A DNA stretch of 64,000 bases, taken from Singulisphaera sp. GTDB taxonomy: Bacteria > Planctomycetota > Planctomycetia > Isosphaerales > Isosphaeraceae. Positions within the stretch are counted from its first letter, which is position 1, and every line of letters starts with the position of its first letter. The notes beneath the pieces were generated by a model. It made no database searches and was not told the DNA's origin. It saw only the letters and a program-made list of their open reading frames with translations. The stretch covers positions 46,049 through 110,048 of the forward strand of contig DAIDJG010000272.1 in NCBI GenBank assembly GCA_027451445.1, given 5' to 3'. A program made the translations under genes and the position numbers. Shown here one piece after another: positions 18,314 through 27,667 of the stretch.

Positions 18314-20305
18314 ATGCCAGCCGACGCCTATCGTCGTGCTCGTAAGCTTCTGACGGCCCGACCCTCTCTCCTGGCGACGGCCCAAGTCTTGGGCGTCGTG
18401 CATTCGCTCTTGATCCTCGCCCTGCTCGTCATCGTCGGCCTCTTCACGGCGCTGCTCGATGCCCAGGGCGAAGCTCGCTTCCCCTCGAAGTGGCTCAAGG
18501 ACGGATTCGACCAGAAGCGCGACGAATGGGTCCTAAACCGATCCATGTCGCTCAACGCCGGGTACTCTCGCGTTGAGGACGCAGGCTTACTCCCTCTCGT
18601 CGTCGGCAATCTCTTCAGCAACAATCCCCTGCACCAGCGGGCCGCGGTCGCTCTACGAGGAGTTCTGCGGGTTGTTCCGACTTTACGCAATAACCTCGGT
18701 GCACTCGCCACGCTGCTCGCTACGGGCCTCGCCTTGCTGCTGGCGCTTTGCCTCATTACCCAGTACCGGCGGGCGCTTATGGCCGAGGTCACCTCGGATG
18801 CAGCCACAACCCTGCGTCGGCAGATCCATCGCCAGATGTACCGGCTCGGCCAGTCGTCGTTGCCCACTGAAGGCACCGGCCCGATCGTGAATATCTTGAC
18901 GCGCGAGGTCAACGACATTCGCGACGGCCTTTTCTCAGATCTTGATCACGGTTACCGGATGTGGACCCTCGGGGTTGGGTTGATCCTCATCGCCGTCTTT
19001 CTGTCGGGTACGATGACGCTCTTCCTGGGGTCCCTCGGTATCCTGATCTGGATGACCGCAGGCGTCATGAACCGCGATGCCAGGGCCGTCTCTGACGCCG
19101 CGATGCGCGACGCCGCGGTGCAGCTTTGCTTGCTCCACGAAGACCTGAGCTTGTTGCGGACTGTCCGCGTCTACGGTATGGAGAACGTCGACAAACAGCG
19201 GTTCGACGAACACCTCGAGCGCTATCTCCAGGCCGACACGCGCCGGATCAAGAGCGAAGGCCGGCTCAACCCCACGATGGGCTTGCTCTACGGTTTGGCG
19301 TTTACCGTCGCGATTGGCCTGCTCGGCTACAGCGTGATGGTCACCCAACGGCTCTCGCCCGCCTCAGCGCTCGTCTTGCTCGCGTCGCTCGCGGGTCTGG
19401 CGCCCCCGATCCTCGAGTTGATCCGCATGCGGAAAGCCGTCCGTCAGGCGAACCGATCCGCCGCCGCGGTCTTCGAGTTTCTCGAACGGAAACCCGAGCT
19501 CCAGCAGCCCGGCGGTGCACAGTTCTTGCCCCCGCTTCAGGATCGAATTAGCTTCGAGAACGTCACACTTGAGAGCCGCTCGGGGAAGATCTTGCTCGAA
19601 GGGGTTTCGCTCGAGATTCCCGCCGGTACACGAACGGCGATCATGAGCCTCGACGACGACTCGAAACACGCCCTCGTCTGCCTGATTCCCCGTCTTATCG
19701 ACCCCAAAATCGGCCGCGTTCGGATCGATGGAAAAGACCTTCGCGACGTGACCCTCGAGTCGATCCGTGCGCAGGTTGCGACAATCCTTCAGACGGACCT
19801 CGTCTTCACGGACTCCGTCCTGATGAATATTGGACTGGGGGATGCGAGCTATGCTCTGCCCAGGATCATCGAGGCCGCCAAGCTCGCCCATGCCCACAAC
19901 TTCATCCAGGACCTGCCCCACGGCTACGACACGATCATCGGCCCGCTGGGGCATTACTTGAAGCCCGACGAGCAGTACCGCATCGCGCTGGCCAGAGCCT
20001 ATCTGCACGATCCCTCGATCGTGGTCATCGAGGAACCGATCGTGCCGCTCGACGACGACACGAAGCATCTCATCGACGATACGGTCTCCCGGCTCTCACG
20101 CAACCGCACACTGATCATTCTGCCGCACCGCCTCTCGACGATTCGGTCGTGCGATCAGATTGTGATCTTGCACAACGGCCGTCTCGAAGCCACGGGACAA
20201 CCTCGCAGGTTGCAAGGCGAGAGTAAGCTCTATCGCCACCTTCAGTACGTTGAGTTCAACCAGTTCGCTACGGGTGAAATCGAAGCCGGTCAGATGAACG
20301 GCTGA
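18314..20305 (+). CDS. ABC exporter-type protein with degenerate nucleotide-binding domain
   Basis: The 663-residue product has the architecture of a half-size ABC exporter: about six transmembrane helices in residues 20-390, then an ATPase-like domain. Its motifs have lost key residues. The Walker A region is SLDDDSKHA, which keeps K451 but has S445, D448 and S450 where glycines belong. The signature LSGGQ reads LKPDE (549-553). The Walker B aspartate is E573, followed by the catalytic-type E574. The D-loop LDDD, a Q-loop-like Q and H605 of the H-loop (LPHRLST) remain. The frame is intact over 2 kb, so this is a conserved protein rather than a fresh pseudogene. It may be a structural or regulatory half, or may bind ATP poorly. 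Confidence 0.85.
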   Translation: MPADAYRRARKLLTARPSLLATAQVLGVVHSLLILALLVIVGLFTALLDAQGEARFPSKWLKDGFDQKRDEWVLNRSMSLNAGYSRVEDAGLLPLVVGNLFSNNPLHQRAAVALRGVLRVVPTLRNNLGALATLLATGLALLLALCLITQYRRALMAEVTSDAATTLRRQIHRQMYRLGQSSLPTEGTGPIVNILTREVNDIRDGLFSDLDHGYRMWTLGVGLILIAVFLSGTMTLFLGSLGILIWMTAGVMNRDARAVSDAAMRDAAVQLCLLHEDLSLLRTVRVYGMENVDKQRFDEHLERYLQADTRRIKSEGRLNPTMGLLYGLAFTVAIGLLGYSVMVTQRLSPASALVLLASLAGLAPPILELIRMRKAVRQANRSAAAVFEFLERKPELQQPGGAQFLPPLQDRISFENVTLESRSGKILLEGVSLEIPAGTRTAIMSLDDDSKHALVCLIPRLIDPKIGRVRIDGKDLRDVTLESIRAQVATILQTDLVFTDSVLMNIGLGDASYALPRIIEAAKLAHAHNFIQDLPHGYDTIIGPLGHYLKPDEQYRIALARAYLHDPSIVVIEEPIVPLDDDTKHLIDDTVSRLSRNRTLIILPHRLSTIRSCDQIVILHNGRLEATGQPRRLQGESKLYRHLQYVEFNQFATGEIEAGQMNG

Positions 20306-20314
20306 CTCGCGGAA

Positions 20315-20351
20315 GAACGCAAATGAAACCTTCCTGTTTTCATTCGCGTTC
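20315..20351. terminator. stem-loop between convergent genes
   Basis: Arms at 20315-20328 and 20338-20351 pair at 13 of 14 positions around a 9-base loop. The hairpin lies in the 67-base gap between the end of the ABC exporter gene on the plus strand and the end of the SDR gene on the minus strand, so it can act as a shared transcription terminator. T-rich sequence adjoins the right arm only weakly. Confidence 0.5.
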
Positions 20352-20372
20352 GTCTGCTCTACGCCGATACGA

Positions 20373-21107
20373 TCAGCACCAGTCATCCACCGTCGGTTTG
20401 ATGACGAGCTCCGGCACGTTGGCTCGGGGATCGAGTTGCACGAGGAAGCGCACCGCAGCGGCGACGTCCTCGGGCTGAAGGATTGCTTCCCGGCGCTCCG
20501 CGCCAACCGGGACCGGTCGGGCATCGAGGATCGGTGTGTTGACCTCGCCGGGATAAATGACCGTCGATCGGATCCCCTTGGCTCCGTCTTCGCGACCAAT
20601 GCAGATCCCGAGCGCAGCCTGACCAAACTTCGACGCCGAATAACCGGCGCCCCCCAAAACGCTCGCCCGCTTGCCGGAGATGGAGCAGATCTGAATTACC
20701 AGGCCGCTCCCTCGTTTGCGCATCGACGGCAGGACGAGCCGAACCAGGTTGAATGCGCCGGTCAAATTGGTGGCGATCATGCTGTCCCAGTCGCCCGGCT
20801 CGAGCGCCTCCAGGCTGCGATTACGGACATTGGTCCCCGCGTTGCAAACCAACACATCGATGTGTCCGAAGGCGGAAAGCACGCGTTCAACCATCGAATT
20901 CACCGAAGCGCGGTCGGCCACGTCGCACGATAACGTCAAAGCCTCACCGCCGGATTGCTTCAGCGTCGCGCGTGTGGCTTCCAGTTTGGACGGGTCGCGG
21001 CCGACCAGGGCCACGCGCAGGCCGATCTCGTCAAGCGCTCGTGCAATCCCCTGTCCGATCCCGCTACCGGCACCCGTGATCAAGGCGGTCTGTGTCTGCG
21101 ACGACAA
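20373..21107 (-). CDS. short-chain dehydrogenase/reductase (SDR)
   Basis: A classical SDR of 244 residues. The cofactor loop TGAGSGIGQG (11-20), NAG (89-91), N114, S142, Y156 and K160 (YSASK) complete the usual catalytic set. The start is taken as a TTG at 21107, because an AGGAG lies 8 bases upstream and the product begins directly with the first beta strand. Extending to the ATG at 21218 would add 37 residues with no SDR character. The cofactor preference is not certain: R37 in GRDPSK suggests NADP(H). The substrate is unknown. Confidence 0.87.
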   Translation of the reverse strand: MSSQTQTALITGAGSGIGQGIARALDEIGLRVALVGRDPSKLEATRATLKQSGGEALTLSCDVADRASVNSMVERVLSAFGHIDVLVCNAGTNVRNRSLEALEPGDWDSMIATNLTGAFNLVRLVLPSMRKRGSGLVIQICSISGKRASVLGGAGYSASKFGQAALGICIGREDGAKGIRSTVIYPGEVNTPILDARPVPVGAERREAILQPEDVAAAVRFLVQLDPRANVPELVIKPTVDDWC

Positions 21108-21221
21108 AGGCGAACTCCTCAACGGCCAGAACGCCCTGGCGGAATCCCGAACGACGTCAGATCCCAGCTTGGGGCCAAGTGTTTTCGCGAGATTGTAACG
21201 GTTCCGGACGGCTTCCACAAA

Positions 21222-22715
21222 TCAGGCGTGACGTGAGCGCGGTAGAAGATGCGCGGATGGAGACTTCCGAGCGGCTGAGATCTCGTTCCTCGTCGCATGC
21301 GACTCCCGGTTCCCGCTTTCGGACGCGACCGCGCGCTGCGGCGGTTTCGCGCGCTCCACTCGCTTCCCGACGAGGTGAGGTGCGTTGCTGGTGGCGTTAG
21401 CAAACCTGGAAAAACGACGCGGTGATCCGCCCGTTGCAGCGGGGACCATTGCTCGGTCGTTCCTCGCTCCCGAGAGCACCAAGGCGGGACGGATCGTCGC
21501 CTTCACAGGGGTCGTTTGAAGAGCCTGACTTGGTATCGAAGTTGGTGCGTTCGTAATGATGCTCGTCATCAGAGGCGACGTCCCAGGCGCGTTTGACGGC
21601 GTAGAGGACGGATCGCTGGATTGTGCCTCGAACTGCGGCACGAGTGCCGCCGCTTTGAGGATATCGAGTCGACCAATCGTAATCCCGGTGACAGGGTCAT
21701 CGACGGGATCCGCCCCCTGCTGGAGCCAACCGTCGAGATCGGCGACGGCGGGTAAGCGTCCGAATCGCGACTCGTAAAGCTCCTGGAGCAGTAACACGGC
21801 GCCGGTCACGAGGGGCGTTGCAAAACTGGTCCCGTTCACCGTCGCGAAGTTATTGCCGTCGACCGGAGCCGTCAGATTCGCGCCTGGCGCCGCGAGGTCC
21901 GTCGCCGAGTCGAGCCCCGCGGCCTTTCCCAGGCGCTGGGCATCGGAGACAAGCTGGTCCTTCGCGTCCGTCGAGGTCACACTGATCGCGTCCGGAACAA
22001 TCGCCGGAAAGGCTTCCCCTTGTTGGCCATTGAAGTCGTTTCCCGTCGCGGCGATTACGGGAATGTTCAACGCGTCGAGCAGAGCAATCATCGACGTGAT
22101 CTGCTGTCCCACTCCGCCGTCGCCGCCCTCCACGTTGCTCGTGTAGTTGCCGCCATCGGTCAACGAAATATTCACAGCCGTGATATTATACTGGTGGTAA
22201 TTACTGATGACCCACTGAAGCGCACTCGCGACGGCGGGGAAACTGCCCACGTCGCTGCTGTTGAACACACGGAGGGACACCACGTCGGCTCCGGGCGCGA
22301 TGCCGAGGTGCGCGGGATCGTTGGAGGCGATCAATCCGGCGACGGCGGTCCCGTGCTGCTCAATCGCGGTGGGATCGGGAGTATTGTCCGCAAAGTCGAA
22401 CCCCGCAACGACCTTGTGGCCCGGACCGAAACCGCCTCCGCCAAAACTCTCGTTGTCGTAGTTGATCCCCGTGTCGATCACGGCAACGGTCTCACCATTT
22501 CCGTCGATCCCGTACAGCGTGCGTGTCTGGTCGGCCTGGACAATGCCGCTGAAATCTGTCGTAGCGCTGGAATCGGTCACCGCCGACGGGGACGTTGGCG
22601 TTTGCGGAGAGGTGTTTGACGAAGCGCTGGCAGTGGCAGAAAGAAGCTCCCGGGCCTCCAGAGTCTCGACGGCAGGCCGCAGTTTGACGCGGCGATTTCG
22701 GCCGTCCCGCTCCAT
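21222..22715 (-). CDS. subtilisin-like S8 serine protease with planctomycete LExRxLLS N-terminus
   Basis: The 497-residue protein opens with a basic segment and the motif L-E-A-R-E-L-L-S (19-26), a planctomycete N-terminal signature found on surface and exported proteins. A low-complexity Ser/Thr/Pro linker follows. The S8 catalytic set is complete: D81 in VAVIDTG, H121 in QHGTAVAG, oxyanion N226 in AATGND and S297 in NGTSFATP. The C-terminal 120 residues are again Ser/Pro/Arg-rich. The motifs predict an exported active peptidase. Confidence 0.9.
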   Translation of the reverse strand: MERDGRNRRVKLRPAVETLEARELLSATASASSNTSPQTPTSPSAVTDSSATTDFSGIVQADQTRTLYGIDGNGETVAVIDTGINYDNESFGGGGFGPGHKVVAGFDFADNTPDPTAIEQHGTAVAGLIASNDPAHLGIAPGADVVSLRVFNSSDVGSFPAVASALQWVISNYHQYNITAVNISLTDGGNYTSNVEGGDGGVGQQITSMIALLDALNIPVIAATGNDFNGQQGEAFPAIVPDAISVTSTDAKDQLVSDAQRLGKAAGLDSATDLAAPGANLTAPVDGNNFATVNGTSFATPLVTGAVLLLQELYESRFGRLPAVADLDGWLQQGADPVDDPVTGITIGRLDILKAAALVPQFEAQSSDPSSTPSNAPGTSPLMTSIITNAPTSIPSQALQTTPVKATIRPALVLSGARNDRAMVPAATGGSPRRFSRFANATSNAPHLVGKRVERAKPPQRAVASESGNRESHATRNEISAARKSPSAHLLPRSRHA

Positions 22716-23008
22716 ACCCTGGCCTCCTCAGACCTCCACCACACCATCGGGCTCGAGCGCATCGTGCGCCCCTTGGAGGCACCCGGCGTCCCTGCGAGCG
22801 GTACGGTCCCAACGTCGGGATTCTTCCTGAATGCCTACGCTCTCAGCGCGCCAAGGACCGAGATCGGTTTGAGCCGAATGTGTTCCCGTTGCGTCGCAGG
22901 TTGGCGCCGCTATAGTGTGCATGCGGGAGCAGGGGGGCTCGTCCGAAAGTCCGTTTCGGTCAGTGCCCCGTGTATCGGATGAGCTCGTCACGGAGGTTGC
23001 AGCAAAAC

Positions 23009-23761
23009 ATGAGAAGCATCGCCGTGATCCCGGCCCGGTTCGCTTCAACCCGTTTGCCCGGCAAACCCCTTCTTTCCGACACAGGACGACCGTTGATCCA
23101 GCACGTCGTCGAGGCCGTGCGCCGGGCGCAGCGGCTCGAGCGGGTGATCGTGGCCACTGACGATTCCCGCATCGCCGACGCCGTCGCGGCATTCGGGGGC
23201 GAGTGCGCGATGACTCGCGCCGACCATCCGAGCGGGACCGACCGCGTCGCGGAGGTCGCCCGCGGCTTACCCGACGTCGATGTGTTTGTGAATGTTCAGG
23301 GCGACGAACCGGAGATCTCCAGCACGGCAATCGACCTGGTCGTATCACTGTTGGAACACGATCCGGACGTGGCGATGGCCACTTTGGCGACACCGATCCG
23401 TGCCGAAGCCGTCTACCGCGACCCGTCATGCGTGAAGGTCGTCTGCGCCCGCTCGGGGCGAGCCCTCTACTTCTCGCGCAGCCCGATCCCACTCCACCGG
23501 GACGGCTTGCCCGCACCCACCTCAGAGCGACCGCTCGGGCATCTTCACCTCGGCCTCTACGCGTACCGCCGCGAGTTCCTCCTGAAGCTCGCAAGTCTTC
23601 CGCCTTCCCGGCTGGAGGAAACCGAAAAACTCGAGCAGCTCCGCGTCCTCGAAGCCGGTTTCCCCATCGCCGTGGGTTTCGTTGACGAACCGAGCATCGG
23701 CATCGACACGCCCGAAGACTATCGCCGGTTCGTAGACCGATGGAACGGCCGAACGGCCTAA
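23009..23761 (+). CDS. kdsB: 3-deoxy-manno-octulosonate cytidylyltransferase
   Basis: The 250-residue enzyme activates KDO as CMP-KDO for lipopolysaccharide assembly in the cytoplasm. Family signatures include IPARFASTRLPGKPL at the N-terminus, RADHPSGTDRVAEV, NVQGDEPEI, and the C-terminal GIDTPEDYRRF. The ATG at 23009 has GGAGG 12 bases upstream and gives the standard length. Presence of kdsB supports an outer membrane with KDO-containing LPS in this organism. Confidence 0.96.
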   Translation: MRSIAVIPARFASTRLPGKPLLSDTGRPLIQHVVEAVRRAQRLERVIVATDDSRIADAVAAFGGECAMTRADHPSGTDRVAEVARGLPDVDVFVNVQGDEPEISSTAIDLVVSLLEHDPDVAMATLATPIRAEAVYRDPSCVKVVCARSGRALYFSRSPIPLHRDGLPAPTSERPLGHLHLGLYAYRREFLLKLASLPPSRLEETEKLEQLRVLEAGFPIAVGFVDEPSIGIDTPEDYRRFVDRWNGRTA

Positions 23762-24222
23762 GCCTTTTTTGACTCGGCTTTACTGAGCGTAGATTTCCAA
23801 CTTCATAGGCCCCGGGCGCGCAAGTCCATACGACTTCAGGGTCTCGCACGTTCTGCGTGCCGACTGATCTACATACCCGTGGTTCTTGAGCTACAATTGA
23901 GTCGTCAATGCAAAGTCAAAAGGCGCGCAATCCGTGCCCTTCGGGCAGGTCTACAACTTGAGCGTTCACTTGTGACGTTCTCGCCAGTCGGTTCATCGGA
24001 ATGACACACTTCGGGTCGAAGGATCATCTCGGATCGATCCCCGGAAGGCCAAGTTCATGACAGACACTTCCAAGGTTTCTGTTATATGAGCCAATCTGGG
24101 CTGCAAATGTAGGGGCTTTCCTCGCTCCTGATCCGGGGCTATATTTAGCCTATCCGTGGTCACATAGGAACAGAGTGCGTTGCAATCCTTGAAGCTGACT
24201 CAAAGAGGCACGGGAGTTTCCC
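23762..24222. other. intergenic region, no gene seen
   Basis: This 461-base stretch separates kdsB from the receiver-HATPase gene. Its composition is more mixed than the flanking genes. A weak 5-bp stem with a T-run loop follows the kdsB stop at 23763-23783. GGGAG just before 24223 is the ribosome binding site of the next gene. I see no conserved RNA or open frame of merit. Confidence 0.5.
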
Positions 24223-25164
24223 ATGGCGCGAGTACTTGTGGTCGAGGATAGCCCAACGCAGGCGTTGGAAATCCGTATCATTCTGGATGAGGCTGGATTC
24301 GATGTGGCGATGGCCAGCGACGGAACGGCGGCATTGAGGGCGGTTCGTGAATCGATGCCGGATATGGTCCTTACGGACCTGCAGATGCCTGGTCTGGATG
24401 GGTTGGACTTGATCGACGCCCTGCGCTACGACTATCCGTATGTCCCAGTTGTGTTGATGACCGCATTCGGAAGCGAGGAACTGGCCTCGCAGGCACTTCG
24501 TGAAGGTGCGGCCAGCTACGTGCCCAAACGACGGCTGGGACGCGATCTTGTGCCGACGATTCGCTCGGTCCTCGCCGTCGCCGATTTCCGGGCCGAACGT
24601 CAGGTGGCCTTGGGACTGCTCAAACGGTCAGAAACCGAGTACGTCCTGGGCAATGACACGAGCCTGGTCTTGCCGCTGGTCCGGCAACTGGAAGAGACTC
24701 TGATCGCGGTCAGGCTGTGCGATCCGGGACGTTTGTTGCGCGTGGGCATTGCGCTCTCGGAAGTCCTGGTCAACGCCATCGAGCACGGGAACCTGGAACT
24801 CACTCGCGAATCACTTGGACTGGACCTGGACGACACCCAGTACCTGGAGCTCGTGGCACAACGACGTGTCGAAGCCCCCTACAGCGAGCGTCGCGTGCAT
24901 GTCACCGCACGCGTTACCCCGGACGAAGCGGTGTACACAATCCGGGATGAAGGTTCCGGATTCGACACGTCGGTGCTCCCCGACCTGGCCGATCCGGGCC
25001 ATCTCACCCGATCGGATAGCCGGGGCCTGTTGCTGATCCGAACGTTCATGGACGAAGTGCGTTTCAACGATATCGGCAATGAAATCACGCTGAAGGTTCA
25101 CGGTACCCACGAAGCAGGGGCTTTGAGCTCGACCGGAGCGCCGGGGACCGTTCGCGGCGCATGA
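24223..25164 (+). CDS. response regulator receiver fused to a histidine-kinase-like ATPase domain
   Basis: The 313-residue protein begins with a receiver domain (about 3-120): acidic pocket E8/D9, phosphoacceptor D52 in LTDLQMPG, T/S switch in LMTAFGS, and conserved K101. Residues about 155-295 form a GHKL-type ATPase fold like anti-sigma kinases: N-box EVLVNAIEHGN, G1 box DEGSGFD, and a G2-like SRGLLLIRTFMD. A dimerisation/phosphoacceptor histidine helix is not evident, so this resembles RsbW/SpoIIAB-type kinases governed by a phosphorylated receiver rather than a hybrid histidine kinase. A partner anti-anti-sigma protein is not adjacent. GGGAG sits upstream of the ATG. Confidence 0.88.
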   Translation: MARVLVVEDSPTQALEIRIILDEAGFDVAMASDGTAALRAVRESMPDMVLTDLQMPGLDGLDLIDALRYDYPYVPVVLMTAFGSEELASQALREGAASYVPKRRLGRDLVPTIRSVLAVADFRAERQVALGLLKRSETEYVLGNDTSLVLPLVRQLEETLIAVRLCDPGRLLRVGIALSEVLVNAIEHGNLELTRESLGLDLDDTQYLELVAQRRVEAPYSERRVHVTARVTPDEAVYTIRDEGSGFDTSVLPDLADPGHLTRSDSRGLLLIRTFMDEVRFNDIGNEITLKVHGTHEAGALSSTGAPGTVRGA

Positions 25165-25467
25165 TGCCACTTCGTTGCATCCTCGGTGTGGGGCGAACTC
25201 GGTCGATGCGAGATCCGTTCAGCCGGTGGTCGGCCCAGTGCGCTCACCCATCGCTACTCAAAGGGAGGAATACATAATTCCGCCCTTTGAAAACGGGGGA
25301 GAGTTATAGGGCGCTCCCGTGCGAATGGAAAATGACGCACGGCCAGACAATGCGCCATCCGATCGTTCACCGCCGTGACGAGACGCCAAGGCCCCCTATC
25401 GCGTGAGGCGTTGATCCTCGGGTATCTTCAACGCGTCTCCGATCCGATGCGCCCGGAGTGCCTCACC
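25165..25467. other. intergenic region with one hairpin
   Basis: About 300 bases between the receiver-HATPase gene and the CocE-like gene. Apart from the stem-loop at 25258-25290 I see nothing supportable. An upstream GTG at 25375 and an ATG at 25447 are in frame with the CocE gene, but they add residues ahead of its signal peptide. Confidence 0.5.
25258..25290. terminator. imperfect 14-bp inverted repeat
   Basis: Arms 25258-25271 and 25277-25290 match at 13 of 14 positions around a 5-base loop, 93 bases after the stop of the receiver-HATPase gene. It could be its terminator, although A bases rather than a T-run follow it on the plus strand. Confidence 0.4.
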
Positions 25468-27471
25468 ATGAGATGTCCGCGAGGTAAGTTGCTGAAACCC
25501 GAAAGACTGCGTTCCGTAACCGAGATCTGTACTCGAGCGCTCGTCCTCGCACTAGCGACGCTGGCAGGGACGGCTTCGGCGCAGGAGAAGGACAGCGCGC
25601 CCAAATCGTACAAGGATCTTCCGAGCGAGATCCCTGCGAAGTTCGAGCCCACTCGCTACGGGTTCGACCACGACAGGCGCGACGTCATGATCCCGATGCG
25701 GGACGGAGTGAAGCTGCATACGGTGATCCTGCTCCCCAAGGGTGCGAAGGGGGCGCCGATCCTGCTCACACGCACTCCTTACGACGCCAACAAGCTCACC
25801 AGCCACGCCGAAAGCGCGCACCTCGGCCCGGTCCTCCACGGCTACGACAACGCGACCGATGTGATCGTCGAGGGAGGTTACATCCGAGTCGTCCAGGACG
25901 TACGCGGTAAGCACGGCTCCGAAGGCGATTATGTCGTGAACCGACCCCTGCGCGGGCCGCTGAACCCGACGCCCGTCGACCACGCGACCGACACGTATGA
26001 CACGATCGACTGGCTGGTGAAGAATGTGCCCGAGTCGAACGGTAAGGTCGGGATCCTCGGGATCTCCTACGACGGGTTCCTCCCCCTCATGGCACTCTTC
26101 GACCCGCACCCGGCGCTCAAGGTCTCGGTGCCAATGAACCCGATGGTCGACGGCTGGATTGGCGACGACTGGTTCCACAACGGTGCCTTCCGCCAGTTGA
26201 ATGTCGGTTGGATCTACGACCAGGTGGCCACGCGGAAGGGCGGCGCGAAGTGGTGGACGAGCCACCACGACGTTTACGACATGTTCATGCATGCGGGCTC
26301 CGCCGGCGAGCTGGGACGCCGCCGCGGTCTCGACCAGCTCGGGTTCTGGAGGAAGCTGACCGCGCACCCGGCCTACGACGCGTTCTGGCGCGACCAGGCG
26401 GTGGATAAGCTGCTGGCAAAGCGGCCGCTCAAGGTGCCGGTCATGCTCGTGCACAGCCTCTGGGACCAGGAAGATATCTACGGGGCGCCGGCGGTCTACA
26501 AGGCGCTCGAGCCGAAAGACGCGGACAACGACATGGTCTTCCTCGTCATGGGCCCCTGGCACCATGGCCAGATGATCGGGGATGGAAGCACACTCGGGGC
26601 GCTGAAGTTCCACGCCGACACGGCGCGGGAGTTTCGCCGCAACATCCTGGCGCCGTTCCTGGCCCAGTATCTCAAGGATGGCGCCCCGAAGGCTGACGTT
26701 GCCCCCGTGACGGCGTTCGAGACTGGCACGGACGTCTGGCGACGACTACCGGCGTGGCCGCCGAAGTTGGGTGATGCGAACAGGCCCGCGCGGCTCTATC
26801 TTCGCTCCGGACTCAAGCTCAGCTTCGAGGCGCCGGCTTCCGGCGATGCGGCGTTCGACGAATACGTGTCCGACCCCGCCAAGCCGGTGCCTTTCCGCGC
26901 GCGGCCGATCCAGCCGATGGGTTACGGAGCGGGGCAGACCTGGGCCCGCTGGCTTGTCGACGACCAGCGCGAGGCCTCCGGGCGCCCGGACGTCCTGGCG
27001 TTCGCCTCCGACGTGCTCACCACTCCGTTGCAAATCGCCGGCGAGCCCGTCGCCAACCTCGTCGCCTCCACGAGCGGCAGCGACTCGGATTGGGTCGTCA
27101 AGCTCATCGACGTCTATCCCGACGAGGTCGCTGACCAGCCGGAGCTGGGCGGCTATCAACTGATGGTCGCGGCCGACATCTTCCGCGGCCGTTACCGCGA
27201 GAGTCTCGAAACGGCCAAGGCGATCCTTCCCGGCGAGGCGCTCACGTACCGATTTGCCCTTCCCACTGCGAACCACGTCTTCCTGCCGGGGCACCGGATC
27301 ATGGTGCAGGTCCAGTCGAGCTGGTTCCCGCTGTACGACCGCAACCCCCAGACGTTCGTCGCCAACATCTTCTCGGCGAAACCCCGTGATTATGCAAAGG
27401 CCAACCAGCGAGTCTTCCACGAACCGGGCCGCGCGAGCTGCGTGGAGCTCCCACTCGGCTCCTCGCGCTAG
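25468..27471 (+). CDS. CocE/NonD-family hydrolase (X-Pro dipeptidyl-peptidase S15-like), secreted
   Basis: The product from the ATG at 25468 is 667 residues with a signal peptide ending near T-A-S-A (35-38). The alpha/beta-hydrolase core has S200 in GISYDG as nucleophile, D333 in WDQED and H365/H366 in GPWHHGQM as the remaining catalytic residues. The C-terminal third (about 470-650) is a jelly-roll galactose-binding-like domain usual in CocE and S15 enzymes, with HRIMVQVQSSWFP. Family members cleave esters, amides or X-Pro peptides, and the substrate is not predictable here. The basic N-terminus (R/K-rich) before the hydrophobic core fits export. Confidence 0.9.
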   Translation: MRCPRGKLLKPERLRSVTEICTRALVLALATLAGTASAQEKDSAPKSYKDLPSEIPAKFEPTRYGFDHDRRDVMIPMRDGVKLHTVILLPKGAKGAPILLTRTPYDANKLTSHAESAHLGPVLHGYDNATDVIVEGGYIRVVQDVRGKHGSEGDYVVNRPLRGPLNPTPVDHATDTYDTIDWLVKNVPESNGKVGILGISYDGFLPLMALFDPHPALKVSVPMNPMVDGWIGDDWFHNGAFRQLNVGWIYDQVATRKGGAKWWTSHHDVYDMFMHAGSAGELGRRRGLDQLGFWRKLTAHPAYDAFWRDQAVDKLLAKRPLKVPVMLVHSLWDQEDIYGAPAVYKALEPKDADNDMVFLVMGPWHHGQMIGDGSTLGALKFHADTAREFRRNILAPFLAQYLKDGAPKADVAPVTAFETGTDVWRRLPAWPPKLGDANRPARLYLRSGLKLSFEAPASGDAAFDEYVSDPAKPVPFRARPIQPMGYGAGQTWARWLVDDQREASGRPDVLAFASDVLTTPLQIAGEPVANLVASTSGSDSDWVVKLIDVYPDEVADQPELGGYQLMVAADIFRGRYRESLETAKAILPGEALTYRFALPTANHVFLPGHRIMVQVQSSWFPLYDRNPQTFVANIFSAKPRDYAKANQRVFHEPGRASCVELPLGSSR

Positions 27472-27667
27472 CGGTCGATCTGACCGATGAGGAAAAATCC
27501 TTGGAGTCACGCACTTGAAGTCTCGAGTACGTGGAGTGTTTGATCCTCGTTCCCATGGTCCTCCGTGGGAACGAGGGCGAACCGGCACGGCCTGGGACCG
27601 GCTCGGTCGGATGTTCGCGATGCTGATCTTGGGCCTCTCCCCGGCGACATAAACGGAGGGAGGTGCC

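Noticed and set aside
22728..23849. 373-codon minus-strand frame over kdsB
   Set aside because: Arginine/proline-rich antisense shadow of a well supported gene with no recognisable domain.
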